From the IMG/VR virus record IMGVR_UViG_3300006751_000008, positions 1 through 64,000 of that record: a DNA stretch of 64,000 nucleotides; one strand, written 5' to 3'. The notes below the pieces were generated by a model, which was given only the letters and a program-made list of their open reading frames with translations, ran no database searches and was not told the DNA's origin. Shown piece by piece: positions 36,103 through 45,727 of this stretch. How positions within the stretch are numbered: position 1 is the first letter of the stretch; every line of letters starts with the position of its first letter. Position numbers and translations under genes: made by a program. This stretch comes from a virus.

Positions 36103-38103
36103 ATGGGAAACAAGATAAACAACAGTCCTCCGTCGTACCGAGAAGGTTCAAGACCCTCCAACGTCAACTCTGGTACGCCTTACAGCGATGTACTTCTTCA
36201 CGAAGACATCGTAGATGTAAAGGGCACAGGGGCAGCGGATGGTGCGGTAAAGTTGAACTACGTCGGTACGTTCTATAAGAACACCGGGGATATACACGCT
36301 TCGGGTTATACGAACCCTAGCCGGTTAGTTCTCCATGGTTCCTATCCTATGACCAAAACCATTGTCGTAGATGCGGTAAACGCCGCTGTAGGCTCTGGGA
36401 ACACCTTTACTCTTACTATTGGGTGGCACGGTAGCAGTAACACCGATGTTCTTACTGTTACGGCGGGCGCGAATGCAAACGCTACAGCGGAAGCCATAAG
36501 GACAGCGATTGAAGCCGATGCCGTATGGCATGCCTACATTCATTGTTGGGTAGCTCCTGCTTCCTTATCTACTGTCCACTTTATTATTCGAGAAGATCGC
36601 TTTCGGAATATGACTATCGCGTCGAATGACGTGAAAGTCGTTTCTAATCTATCGGGCTACTACGAGACTGGGGGTGTTCAGCTTCTCGGAAACTACCTGT
36701 TTGATACAGAGTTCCAGTTTAGCCAACCTCCGCAAGGTCGGCAGGATGTCGTTATTCAAGGGGCTGCGTTTCGTCCTCCTCAATGGAGGGGTTACGGGGT
36801 CACATATGCAAATAGAGACACACGTAGACACTGGCCTGAAATAATAAGCGACGGGGTACCGCGCCTGAAAGTCCTTTGTCTGGATCACGATATGATCGAC
36901 ACAGAGTCAGCAGGTGTGAAGTACAAAGCACAAACAGTACAGGAATGGGTTGCTGCTAAAGGTACCTCTTTCGGAGAAGACTTCGACAACACGAAAGTAC
37001 AGTTTATCCGGGATATCTGGATGCAGTCGAAAACCCCATGGACTAACGGGGCCTCTAACATAAGCTGGCACATTTCTGTTGGCAGAAAAGGGTCTAACCC
37101 GACAGCAGGCGGTACATACGCGCAACACAGCGCACATTACGACTTGATGGAGCCTGCTTGTGTGGGTGCTATCGACAGTGGCGGTAACCAACTTGTTGCA
37201 GCGAAACAGATACACGGTTCCGATGCAGACGGACAATTTGGGGACTTCCTCCATCCATTCGTCGGTGGTACCGCTTTGACTCAATCCACCAACTCCGGCC
37301 CTTCGGCTTCCGGGTCGCAGGTCTTCCAGGGTGTTGTTAGTGGGTCTTTTGCGGCAACAAATACCTATGCTACGTGGGGAGTGGCTCTTGCTACAGCCTC
37401 CGGGACACCATGTCCCGGTATTATGGTGCCAAGAACTAGCCGGTTGGTTGGTTTCACAGTGAAGTATATGGGCGCGGATGAGTTTGCCGCTGCTTCTGGA
37501 AGCAACAGTATCTCTTTCGAGGTCGGGTATATCCCGCTTGCGTCGGCTCCTACTACGGCCAACTTCACCTCTATAGATTATTTCGGTGCTGCTCCGTACA
37601 GCACCAACCAAGGAATCAAGGCAACCTTCTCAAACACACACGACAACACTTACCCACAAGTGTCGCTAGATTATACGAGCGAACTCAGTGCGGGAGGTGT
37701 CGGTATGATGGGACGGCCTCCGATTGTTCAAGGCGGTACGCTACTGGCTGTTCGATCTACAAAAGTAGGTTCTCCACAAGACAAGTCGGGGAACACGGAC
37801 GCAGACTTTGTTGTGTCGCTTATTCTTGAGCCTGTGTGCGCGAAGGGCTCTTCTCTCAGAGAAGGGGCAACACCGTGGCTGAACCTTACCGATGGCGGTA
37901 CAGGTCTCGCCTACCATAACGCAGAGATGGAAATCACTTTTGAGGGATATGATGCCGCTACTGGTCGGGTTGGGTCACCTCCCGATATCAATACCGTGAC
38001 GGCTGGAGAGACCTGGATCTACGTCTTGTATGACGAACTCACTCCTGCGACGGCTTACTCTACAGCTTTCCTTACAGCGGACGCAGACACCGGGGGTAGA
38101 TAA
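36103..38103 (+). CDS. Fibre-like structural protein with a divergent beta-module
   Basis: 666 residues. Residues about 83-165 (NTFTLTIGWHGSSNTDVLTVTAGANANATAEAIRTAIEADAVW...) show the same pattern as modules in the sheath and in the next protein: two strands, a short helix with A-x-x-I-x-x-A-I, and further strands. The rest is beta-rich and Gly/Ser/Thr-rich, consistent with a tail fibre or baseplate appendage. The last base of its TAA stop is the first base of the next ATG. Confidence 0.5.
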   Translation: MGNKINNSPPSYREGSRPSNVNSGTPYSDVLLHEDIVDVKGTGAADGAVKLNYVGTFYKNTGDIHASGYTNPSRLVLHGSYPMTKTIVVDAVNAAVGSGNTFTLTIGWHGSSNTDVLTVTAGANANATAEAIRTAIEADAVWHAYIHCWVAPASLSTVHFIIREDRFRNMTIASNDVKVVSNLSGYYETGGVQLLGNYLFDTEFQFSQPPQGRQDVVIQGAAFRPPQWRGYGVTYANRDTRRHWPEIISDGVPRLKVLCLDHDMIDTESAGVKYKAQTVQEWVAAKGTSFGEDFDNTKVQFIRDIWMQSKTPWTNGASNISWHISVGRKGSNPTAGGTYAQHSAHYDLMEPACVGAIDSGGNQLVAAKQIHGSDADGQFGDFLHPFVGGTALTQSTNSGPSASGSQVFQGVVSGSFAATNTYATWGVALATASGTPCPGIMVPRTSRLVGFTVKYMGADEFAAASGSNSISFEVGYIPLASAPTTANFTSIDYFGAAPYSTNQGIKATFSNTHDNTYPQVSLDYTSELSAGGVGMMGRPPIVQGGTLLAVRSTKVGSPQDKSGNTDADFVVSLILEPVCAKGSSLREGATPWLNLTDGGTGLAYHNAEMEITFEGYDAATGRVGSPPDINTVTAGETWIYVLYDELTPATAYSTAFLTADADTGGR

Positions 38104-41100
38104 TGGCTGTTGCTGTCTTCTTCTCTGAACGGTCCTATCTAGGCGACTCTAAGTCGGAAACGCTTCTTTCAGTAGAGAGAAGACGCAGCGACTACGGTTA
38201 CAAGGAGGACGATGTTGTCTCTCTTGTTTATACTGCGCCTGCTAATAGAGGAACTGTCGTAGAAGGTGACAAGAGGGTTGTTTATCCAAGCCAGACCTCC
38301 CGTGCAACAGATAGCCGTCGAAGTTCCGAACTGCTTCACGCTCCTACCATCCGGGGAGATATCTTCCAAAGCGAGAGGCTTGAACGGGCAGCAGATGGCC
38401 GTGCCTTCCCTCACGAAGTGGTATCAGACAGGACGTTTGTCTCTGGGACCATGCACCTCTGTCCTAGTGGAAGGGCTACCGTCCATGTAACTGGACGTGT
38501 GCGTCCTTCGATGCACGGAGAGCGTTACTCGGAAAGAGCGGTACATCCGAGAGTGTCTGGTTCTACTGGTGAGAAAGTCCGTCTCACAAACCTCACAGCA
38601 ACGGTAAGCGGGTCAAACAGGGTAGTCTTCGGCGTAGAGTGGACAAAAGGTACTGCTGTGTTCTCAAGCGGCGGTTGGTGCGTTTCTCCTACGTCATTCA
38701 GAGGACAAAACAACCTTGTCTACGGGGAAACTAGAGGTGGCGGAAATCCTACCTCGTTTCCCTTGGCTCTAGCTATGTTCTTTGAGGCTGACGAGGAAGA
38801 TAAATACGATCTGGGATACTACGAGAGGCCTTTGCACAACACGTTGTATAAAGGTGTCCGGGGCAATGTCACAAGACGTTCTTGGGGGGCTCTACATCAT
38901 GTATGGCCTGCCGATAGTGAAACATTCGAGATACGCGGCAGCAGAGATGCCGTTTCTCTGTCTCTAAGGAGCGTTCCTGTACCAAGTCCTACAACCTGTG
39001 TTCTCACACTAAGGGGTATGGAATCCCTTGCTGGAGATACAACGGCAGACACGCTTTATCTACATAGCGCGGACGGTTCTGCTACGCCATTTAGCACAGA
39101 CGCCTCTGTGTCATATAGTGCAGGAAGGGCTTCCATTATAGGAACATCGGTAGCAGCGGCAGCGGCTACGGCTAAAATCATACTGCCAGCAGGGTCTACG
39201 AATACGAGGCTTGGAAAAGAGAAGGCAGCAGCTACCATTACGCTTAGAAAAGAGGCTACAGCGGCTCTTCTAGCGACAAAAACAATAACAGTCACGGACT
39301 CTTCTGGTACGTCGCAGAAGCTGACATTCAACAACACTACGACATCGAACGCTTCTGGTACTATCGGCATTCAAGGAGAGACACTAGCGCAGATGGCTAA
39401 GTCAGTCGTCGATTCGATCAACGCTCTTGGGAGTCTTGCGATAACGGCATCCCCTGCTACTCCGTCTGCGGACTCGAATGGTGACTATGTGGTCACACTT
39501 CTACAGGATGCGACAGGTGCGGAAGGAAATACACCTATCCAACACTCCTTTTATCAACAGCGTGCGGATACCTACCTTATCTCTGTTTCCTCCTCTTTCT
39601 CTGGTGGTGCTGTGAAGACTTTCTCTCTTGTCGATGGCAACAGCGAGAACCAGATATTCACGTTCGACAACACTACGACATCGAATGCTTCTGGTACTAT
39701 CGGCATTCAAGGAGAGACACTGGCGCAGATGGCTAAGTCAGTCGTTGATTCGATCAACGCCTTGAGTAGTCTCGCAATAACGGCCTCTCCTGCTACTCCG
39801 TCTGCGGACTCGAATGGTGACTATGTGGTCACACTTACGCAGAACGCTGCGGGGCTTTCTGGAAATACTGTCATAACGAACAACTATTTCAACCGTGATA
39901 TCGTCCAGTATTCGAGCGCATTTTCTGGAGGAACAGGGTCTTCTGGAAGTCTAATGACAGAGGCTCTGTACAAGACGCTGGAGTCGGCTATCTTTGCGGG
40001 CAGATTGAAAGGTACTCTATCGTCTTATACGGCGGGCCAAGACTCCTTTACTTTGACTCAAGATTCTCCGGGTACGCTGGGCAACGGAAAACCTTACGGG
40101 GCTTCTGTGACAAACGGGCACATTCGGTACACTCAGGTGGCTGGTGTGGATTCAAATGGGCAGGCTTCCATTACTCTTTCTTCGGCTGACCGGGTGGGGC
40201 ACACAAGCATCGTTCCTGGATTACGGCCTGCCACAGCTACGTTCACTTTCTCGGACAAACCAAACGAGACTTCTACCATCTCTATCGTGGATTCTGACGG
40301 TACTGTCATAGTCTTTGAGGTAGACAACGAAAATAACGGTGCTGCTGGTAGCAATGTAGCTCTAAACGGCATTTCTGCGGCTGGAGGCGGCGCAACGGGG
40401 ACTGCTGCGGACCTAACCGCCAAGATCAACGCACAAAGTGCTTTGGACATCGTAGCAACTAATCCTGCTGCCGGTCAGGTGGTGTTGACACAAGGCACTG
40501 CCGGTCAGGCAGGGAACACAACGATCACAACGAACAACGCTACCCATTGGGACAGTGTGTGTAGCGTCAATGTGCCTACTCGCTTTAGCGAAGGAACGAA
40601 CCTTTCGGACGGGCAGACCATAGTCGTCGATTCTACTGATGGAGGTAGGCGGACCTTTCGCGGCATGTACACAGGAACTAACGGTAACAGGAACACCGAT
40701 GGTTCTATTCAGTTTGTCGTTGTTAGTTCCAGCTATGTGACAACGAAGGACAACCTACAGGCTGCGATTGTCTCTGCTAACGGGCACAGTGGACGTATTA
40801 CCGCTTCTTCTGTTCCTGGTGTGACTGCTTACGCGACCTTCACTTTCTCCGACAAGCCGAACGAGACTTCTACCATCACCCTCGTAGATTCTGACGGTAC
40901 TACCGTCGTCTTTGAGGTGGACAACGAGAACAACGGCGTAACAGGAAGCAATGTGGCTCTGAATGGCATTGCGGCGGCTGGAGGCGGTGCAACGGGGACT
41001 GCTGCGGACCTAACCGCCAAGATCAACGCACAAAGTGCCCTCGATATCGTCGCTAAAAACCCTTCTCCGGGCAAGGTGGTGCTGCTTCAGGGCACAGACG

Positions 41101-41438
41101 GCACAGACGGGAACACAACGATCACAACGAACAACGCTACCCATTGGAACAGTGTGTGTAGTGTCGATGTGCCTAGTGCGTTTCGGAACGGTATGGACAG
41201 CCTAAAACCCGGCACCATAGCCCTTCGTCAAGTGGTGGGCGGTGCTGGAAGCAACAAAGGTATTACGGAAGGCTTATCTGGTACTACATTCACCTCCTTT
41301 AGCGGTGGAAAGGGTGGCGGGCTTGTTCCGGGAGACCATACTTATTACGCGGTAGCGTTCGCAGATGGACGTGTGTGCAGCAATGAGTTGCAAGTCACCT
41401 TCACTGTTGCAGATGCAACATGGACACGGGGGGATTAG
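38103..41438 (+). CDS. Multi-repeat tail fibre/adhesin-like protein
   Basis: 1111 residues. The N-terminal 290 residues are unique. From about 390 on it consists of beta-modules with a helix: two near-identical copies (about 393-600, containing TIGIQGETLAQMAKSVVDSINAL), then two more (about 712-820 and 912-1020, containing GATGTAADLTAKINAQSALDIV and GNTTITTNNATHW) separated by a divergent module. The C-terminus ends with GLVPGDHTYYAVAFADGRVCSNELQVTF, an Ig-like end. It is likely surface-exposed and host- or polysaccharide-facing; the module duplications suggest recent expansion. Confidence 0.6.
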   Translation: MAVAVFFSERSYLGDSKSETLLSVERRRSDYGYKEDDVVSLVYTAPANRGTVVEGDKRVVYPSQTSRATDSRRSSELLHAPTIRGDIFQSERLERAADGRAFPHEVVSDRTFVSGTMHLCPSGRATVHVTGRVRPSMHGERYSERAVHPRVSGSTGEKVRLTNLTATVSGSNRVVFGVEWTKGTAVFSSGGWCVSPTSFRGQNNLVYGETRGGGNPTSFPLALAMFFEADEEDKYDLGYYERPLHNTLYKGVRGNVTRRSWGALHHVWPADSETFEIRGSRDAVSLSLRSVPVPSPTTCVLTLRGMESLAGDTTADTLYLHSADGSATPFSTDASVSYSAGRASIIGTSVAAAAATAKIILPAGSTNTRLGKEKAAATITLRKEATAALLATKTITVTDSSGTSQKLTFNNTTTSNASGTIGIQGETLAQMAKSVVDSINALGSLAITASPATPSADSNGDYVVTLLQDATGAEGNTPIQHSFYQQRADTYLISVSSSFSGGAVKTFSLVDGNSENQIFTFDNTTTSNASGTIGIQGETLAQMAKSVVDSINALSSLAITASPATPSADSNGDYVVTLTQNAAGLSGNTVITNNYFNRDIVQYSSAFSGGTGSSGSLMTEALYKTLESAIFAGRLKGTLSSYTAGQDSFTLTQDSPGTLGNGKPYGASVTNGHIRYTQVAGVDSNGQASITLSSADRVGHTSIVPGLRPATATFTFSDKPNETSTISIVDSDGTVIVFEVDNENNGAAGSNVALNGISAAGGGATGTAADLTAKINAQSALDIVATNPAAGQVVLTQGTAGQAGNTTITTNNATHWDSVCSVNVPTRFSEGTNLSDGQTIVVDSTDGGRRTFRGMYTGTNGNRNTDGSIQFVVVSSSYVTTKDNLQAAIVSANGHSGRITASSVPGVTAYATFTFSDKPNETSTITLVDSDGTTVVFEVDNENNGVTGSNVALNGIAAAGGGATGTAADLTAKINAQSALDIVAKNPSPGKVVLLQGTDGTDGNTTITTNNATHWNSVCSVDVPSAFRNGMDSLKPGTIALRQVVGGAGSNKGITEGLSGTTFTSFSGGKGGGLVPGDHTYYAVAFADGRVCSNELQVTFTVADATWTRGD
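39327..39500 (+). repeat. 174-bp direct repeat, copy 1
   Basis: Nearly identical to 39663-39836, differing at only a few positions. Encodes the strand-helix part of the module including TIGIQGETLAQMAKSVVDSI and ADSNGDYVVTL. In-frame duplication within the fibre-like gene. Confidence 0.9.
39663..39836 (+). repeat. 174-bp direct repeat, copy 2
   Basis: Second copy of the 174-bp repeat at 39327-39500, in the same frame; the start-to-start distance is 336 bp. Confidence 0.9.
40236..40577 (+). repeat. 342-bp direct repeat, copy 1
   Basis: Equal in length and highly similar to 40833-41174; longest unchanged parts cover the GTAADLTAKINAQSALDIV and GNTTITTNNATHW coding regions. The protein-coding frame is the same in both copies. 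Confidence 0.9.
40833..41174 (+). repeat. 342-bp direct repeat, copy 2
   Basis: Second copy of the 342-bp repeat, starting 597 bp after the first. Differences are concentrated at exposed positions, for example GAAGSN versus GVTGSN. Confidence 0.9.
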
Positions 41439-41441
41439 TTT

Positions 41442-42230
41442 ATGTGGGGATTTGGCTCACCTCATGCATTTGGTCTACCAGACACTCCTACCACTACGGG
41501 AACTCCTGGAGCACAGGGAGTTTTTCCTGTAGATACCCCCGATTACGATTGGGGTTTCGGTGACCCTCTGCCGAACAACTTTAGTTCTAGTCCGTCCGAA
41601 GAATGGGGTTTTGGGGAACCAGATCCTCCCAAGTTTACCGCCTTTATGGCCAGTGGGTCAGTCGTTGCCGACGATGGGGGTGAGATTGTTCGTCTGGTTG
41701 GAGAGTGGCCTATCGTGGGTCCGTACCGTGTTCAGCTTGTACACGCCACTACTGCTGAAGTCTTTCCTGATACAGGCAAGGCTTGGGGAACAACTGCTGT
41801 CATTCGGACAGACTCGTTTATGCGGGTAAAGACACGGACACAGCCTTATTTCAACTACACCAACTATTCTCAGAAAAAGGATGGAGATACTACTCTCCTT
41901 GTTCCTGGTAAATACCTCTCTATGACGCTTCCGCAAGTCCCTCCGGGAATATATGATGTGCGGATTCGATGGGGCCAAGACGCTCTAGCGGACGCTGAGT
42001 TTGCAGAAGATCCTTTAGTCCCGTCCGAGTTAGCTAAGTTCGGACAGCATTGGGCTGCTGCGATGGTCGAAGAGGTCGTTATCCCTAAAGCACTCCATGT
42101 TGTTTACAGGAACAGGGATCTGGCCACTTGGCATGTAAGAAGTTCCTTCCCTCCTGTTTTCGACCCTGGACCACGTACCATCCGGCTAGAGAATCCTTTT
42201 GGTACATTAGAGGACGACTACGATGGCTAG
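41442..42230 (+). CDS. Structural protein with WGFG repeats
   Basis: 262 residues. The first 60 residues contain three spaced copies of WGFG followed by S/D/E and P (residues 2, 37 and 54) in Pro-rich linkers. The remainder is a beta-rich domain (RVQLVHATTAEVFPDTG, YDVRIRWGQDALADAEF) of unknown family. The repeats may bind a partner several times along an extended arm. Overlaps the next gene by 8 nt. Confidence 0.55.
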   Translation: MWGFGSPHAFGLPDTPTTTGTPGAQGVFPVDTPDYDWGFGDPLPNNFSSSPSEEWGFGEPDPPKFTAFMASGSVVADDGGEIVRLVGEWPIVGPYRVQLVHATTAEVFPDTGKAWGTTAVIRTDSFMRVKTRTQPYFNYTNYSQKKDGDTTLLVPGKYLSMTLPQVPPGIYDVRIRWGQDALADAEFAEDPLVPSELAKFGQHWAAAMVEEVVIPKALHVVYRNRDLATWHVRSSFPPVFDPGPRTIRLENPFGTLEDDYDG

Positions 42231-42993
42231 TGTGACAGGCGTTACAGTAATAGATCAAAGAACCCTTCGGGTTGGCTTCAGTGCGGCGATCACGTTGTCT
42301 AAGTTCACTCCGTGGAAATGTCGCCTTCGTCCAACCTCTGCGGGTGGTATCGACTGTATTGTGAACAACGTGAGGGGTGTCGGTACTTCCGGTACGGGCA
42401 ACTTCACGCAGTTTGATCTAAACTGTGAACCTGGACTGACACCAAACGTCGATTACTCTCTTCACATAGGTATAGGGGGGCTCGAAGATGTTGCGGGTGC
42501 TAATACGATTAGCACTCCGGTTGTCGCTATTCCACTGGCTAACGTACCAACCTCAAAGGAATGGGACCATCCGCCGTTGCGGACTCTTACTAGGGCTTTC
42601 GGACAGGGGCTCGCTGAGATAGGCGGCATTCCGACCACTATACTTGTACGTGACTGGAACCCAGGAGATCCTGTTTTATACGTCGAAAGTACCCTGGCCT
42701 TTGATAAAGGCCCTTTGTTCGATGTATCGCGGAAACTAATCGAATACTACCACACAGGCGCGGCTCCAGCGCAGAAGGCTACATGGCCACCGAAGACCGG
42801 CGTTTCTGCCGTAATGGTGGGCTCTCGTCGCTTCTTCTATACGTGGATAGACCCGAGTTTCTGTGCGTTCCAGAGCATTCGTCCAGAGCCTTCGCAAGGA
42901 TCTGCCCAATCTCTGGCTGCTGGTACTGTCGTATATCAGGACTATTTCTGGTCAAGTCGGCCTTTCAATCTGAACTACCCGATGTTTTGGTAG
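42223..42993 (+). CDS. Structural protein, Ig-like N-terminal domain
   Basis: 256 residues. The first 100 residues (ASVTGVTVIDQRTLRVGFSAAITLSKFTPW...VDYSLHIG) read like a Big/FN3-type beta sandwich. The C-terminal part is unique and ends in NLNYPMFW. Lies among tail fibre/baseplate genes. Confidence 0.5.
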   Translation: MASVTGVTVIDQRTLRVGFSAAITLSKFTPWKCRLRPTSAGGIDCIVNNVRGVGTSGTGNFTQFDLNCEPGLTPNVDYSLHIGIGGLEDVAGANTISTPVVAIPLANVPTSKEWDHPPLRTLTRAFGQGLAEIGGIPTTILVRDWNPGDPVLYVESTLAFDKGPLFDVSRKLIEYYHTGAAPAQKATWPPKTGVSAVMVGSRRFFYTWIDPSFCAFQSIRPEPSQGSAQSLAAGTVVYQDYFWSSRPFNLNYPMFW

Positions 42994-43006
42994 GTGGAGG
43001 TACCCT

Positions 43007-44206
43007 GTGCTGGAAGAACTATCTGCCTTTGAGCAAACGCTAAGAGACACCGACGCTACTCGTGCTGCTGGTCCTCATTTTGACCGTCTAAGCTCGCGAC
43101 ACGGTGCGCGTAGACCTCGCAACTGGGACACAGAAGCATGGAGAGGTGTTCTTCATGCAGCACAGTGGTCGCCACGGGGTACGCACGGAACGACACACGA
43201 TATTCTTGAGAATATGTTTCGTCCTTGGAGCAGTACCTGTCGTGTGACACTCGTCAGTTCTGAAGGCGAAGGAAAATCTCAGATACAGTTTCATTCTCAC
43301 ATTGGTAAGGCTGGTATGGGCGACTTCGTTACAGATGTAACAACTACTCCCGACTCTACGTCTTTTCCGGGGGATACGTTTACTTGTAAGCATCTACAGC
43401 GTCTCGTTCGTATTTGGTACATATCCAAAGAAGACATCAAAGACGCCTCTTCTAGTAACCCTTTGCAGCAATCTCTTTCGCCTCTTGGACAAAGTGTTCC
43501 ATACACTCAAGACGTTGCTGGAAATAAGACGTATGACCCACTCCACACTGTGGACATGCTACCTTGGAGAACAGGGCTATTCTATACGGTAGGTCCGGCG
43601 TTTGGTGTCGATGGTCTTACAAGCTCTACAACAGTAGACCTGTGTCCTGTGGATACGAGTTACTGGGAAGGGGCTAACTGGACAAACAAACAGAAGGTGT
43701 ATCAACCGGACTCTGCTGGGGTCGTTGACGGGTTCAACATAGCCTTCGCACAGTTCTTGTCCTTTCGTTACAGAGAACCTAGTCCCGGACCTTTGTCTTT
43801 ACCCGGCAAGGAGGCGGGTCAGACAATATACACCACACAATGCGGCGATGCCTGCGAAATACAGATAGATACAGACGTGGAAGCGTTCAACGTGCCTAAC
43901 GCCTACCTAATGGATCCAGGCGGCAAGGACAAGGCGGAATATCTTCCGCACCCTCCTCCGTATGGTCCTCACATTATGGACCCTCTGAACATAGACAACG
44001 AGAATCCTTCCCCTCCTCCAAATGGAGATCCTTTCGGAACAGGCCCTCACCCTTTGTATTTTGAACCGGAAGCTGGTGCTGCCTCGGAGACCCTTACTGC
44101 CCTCATTGACCCATATCTAGCGGCAGGCGTGCGTTCCCCTGTCAGGTTGGTGATATGGTGCGACGACGAAGCTATCGAAGGTGTCGGGAGTTACGAAGGA
44201 AAATGA
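43007..44206 (+). CDS. Tail/baseplate protein of unknown function (GTG start)
   Basis: 399 residues beginning with GTG, preceded by TAGGTGGAGG as ribosome site. The N-terminal 100 residues are helical with aromatic residues (LEELSAFEQTLRDTDATRAAGPHFDRLSSRHGARRPRNW), and the rest is beta-rich. No family recognised. ATGA overlap with the endolysin gene marks the end of the tail module. Confidence 0.5.
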   Translation: MLEELSAFEQTLRDTDATRAAGPHFDRLSSRHGARRPRNWDTEAWRGVLHAAQWSPRGTHGTTHDILENMFRPWSSTCRVTLVSSEGEGKSQIQFHSHIGKAGMGDFVTDVTTTPDSTSFPGDTFTCKHLQRLVRIWYISKEDIKDASSSNPLQQSLSPLGQSVPYTQDVAGNKTYDPLHTVDMLPWRTGLFYTVGPAFGVDGLTSSTTVDLCPVDTSYWEGANWTNKQKVYQPDSAGVVDGFNIAFAQFLSFRYREPSPGPLSLPGKEAGQTIYTTQCGDACEIQIDTDVEAFNVPNAYLMDPGGKDKAEYLPHPPPYGPHIMDPLNIDNENPSPPPNGDPFGTGPHPLYFEPEAGAASETLTALIDPYLAAGVRSPVRLVIWCDDEAIEGVGSYEGK

Positions 44207-45060
44207 CAAGAGAAGAAACAGCAGAACTACAGCGGTCTTTGTTGGCTTTGGGCTATTCGCTACCTCGCTACGGGGCTGACGGGTGTATGGGCGGTGAGAC
44301 AATCAGCGCAATCCAGGAATGGGCGGGATGTGCTGGTATTATCCTTTCCGGCTTAGACACAGGGGACATTCCTCCTGAGGTAATCACGGCTATTCTGGCA
44401 GAGCATTCAGAGCTAGTAGAGAACAACCCTCTTAGCCCTTCCGCTTTAGTTCACGACGTTCGCGAAGACAGTTTCAAGGGTAATGAACACGGGAGAAACC
44501 CGATAGAGCGTATAGACACTATCTGTCTTCATCAAATGGCCGTAAAGGACAGCGACTCCATAGGCTGGGAGAGGTGGCGTAAGCTGGCTATCCATTGGGT
44601 TGTAACGTGTGGCGACAACGCTGCTGCCTACCTTCTGCACGATATGGACGTAAAGGTCTGGCACGGGCACGGATGGAACAGCCGATCTGTCGGCTTTGAG
44701 TTTGAAGGCTACTTCTCGGGAATAGGTACGGAAGAACGCTATTTCTGGAAGCCTAAGAGCCGTCCTAACCGAAAACCTATGGTTCCTACCAACAAACAGC
44801 TACAAGCAGGCTGTGACGCCGTAAAGGCTACGGTAGAGATGATTGAACGAATGGGCGGTTCTATCAAGTACATAGGAGCGCACAGACAAAGTTACGGAAT
44901 GAAGTCTTCAGATCCTGGAGAACTTATCTGGAAAGGTGTAGCTCTTCCTATGATGGAAGAGCTAGGTCTTGAACAGGCTCCTACTTTGGGACACAAGAAG
45001 TATCCAGGAAAGCCCATTCCTGAGGCCTGGGACGCCCGTAACACGGGAGTCAAATACTAA
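44203..45060 (+). CDS. Endolysin: PG-binding domain plus N-acetylmuramoyl-L-alanine amidase
   Basis: 285 residues from the ATG overlapping the previous stop; the upstream in-frame ATG lies inside the previous gene and is not needed. N-terminal about 70 residues (ELQRSLLALGYSLPRYGADGCMGGETISAIQEW) are a peptidoglycan-binding domain. The rest is an Amidase_2-type zinc amidase with ligands H110, H227 and D237; the 10-residue H-to-D spacing equals that of AmpD (H154/D164). It cleaves the amide bond between muramic acid and the peptide stem. No signal peptide, so export depends on holin-like proteins nearby. Confidence 0.85.
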   Translation: MTREETAELQRSLLALGYSLPRYGADGCMGGETISAIQEWAGCAGIILSGLDTGDIPPEVITAILAEHSELVENNPLSPSALVHDVREDSFKGNEHGRNPIERIDTICLHQMAVKDSDSIGWERWRKLAIHWVVTCGDNAAAYLLHDMDVKVWHGHGWNSRSVGFEFEGYFSGIGTEERYFWKPKSRPNRKPMVPTNKQLQAGCDAVKATVEMIERMGGSIKYIGAHRQSYGMKSSDPGELIWKGVALPMMEELGLEQAPTLGHKKYPGKPIPEAWDARNTGVKY

Positions 45061-45076
45061 TGCAGGGCTGGAGGCA

Positions 45077-45418
45077 ATGACTGACTCTCTTATATCCCAG
45101 CTTTTCGACTTCGGGGCATTGGGTATCTTTGCTGGATTCCTAATATGGCAGCACCTTGGGATGCAGAGAAGGATGGATAGACTAATGGTCGAGTTCCAGT
45201 CTGAGGTTAGGCGTTTCCAGACAGAGCTAAAAACTATCGAGGAGAACTTCGATAAACGGGTAGAGAGTATCAGAGGAAAGTACGAGGTGGTTTTATCCAA
45301 CTACCGAAAAGAACATAACGAAGAAAGAGAGAGACTTGTGGCTAAGGTTTCGGAACTACAGCAGGCGGCTATTGCTCGTGAACGCGAGTCTCTTTTGAAC
45401 TTCAAAGCGAGAGACTAG
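45077..45418 (+). CDS. Membrane-anchored coiled-coil protein, lysis cluster
   Basis: 113 residues; the ATG at 45077 follows GGAGG, whereas the longer open frame upstream overlaps the endolysin. One transmembrane helix near the start (FGALGIFAGFLIW) followed by a long charged coiled coil (RMDRLMVEFQSEVRRFQTELKTIEENFDKRVESI). This topology fits a holin accessory or inner-membrane spanin-like protein. Confidence 0.65.
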   Translation: MTDSLISQLFDFGALGIFAGFLIWQHLGMQRRMDRLMVEFQSEVRRFQTELKTIEENFDKRVESIRGKYEVVLSNYRKEHNEERERLVAKVSELQQAAIARERESLLNFKARD

Positions 45419-45430
45419 GAGTGCCGCTAC

Positions 45431-45727
45431 ATGGAACCCACGATAATGCAGGTGCTAGGCCAGACAGCCGGTACGTTAGTGACGATCTTTACGGCGGTTT
45501 GGTGGTTGTCCACACGGCTAGAAAGAATGCGTCTTCAGCTAGAAAACCATTCCAAGCTAATGGAACAACGGTTTACCGTCTTAGAGAAGGAAATGGGGGA
45601 CTTCCGACGGGCTCTTGATGATGCCCGCGAAGGCCGAACAGAGATATGGAAGGAGGTCAACAGCCTCCGTGAACGACTTGCAGGGGCAGAAGCCCGCGCA
45701 CAAAGAAGAGGAGACCTCAAGAAATGA
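45431..45727 (+). CDS. Small membrane coiled-coil protein (XhlA-like), lysis cluster
   Basis: 98 residues. One N-terminal transmembrane segment (QTAGTLVTIFTAVWWLSTRL) then a coiled coil (ENHSKLMEQRFTVLEKEMGDFRRALDDAREG). Resembles the haemolysin XhlA-type proteins found near holins. Overlaps the next gene by ATGA; ribosome site TAGGAG. Confidence 0.6.
   Translation: MEPTIMQVLGQTAGTLVTIFTAVWWLSTRLERMRLQLENHSKLMEQRFTVLEKEMGDFRRALDDAREGRTEIWKEVNSLRERLAGAEARAQRRGDLKK

Noticed and set aside
36907-37611. 234-codon minus-strand frame
   Set aside because: It is antisense to the fibre-like gene at 36103-38103, with no leftward operon around it.
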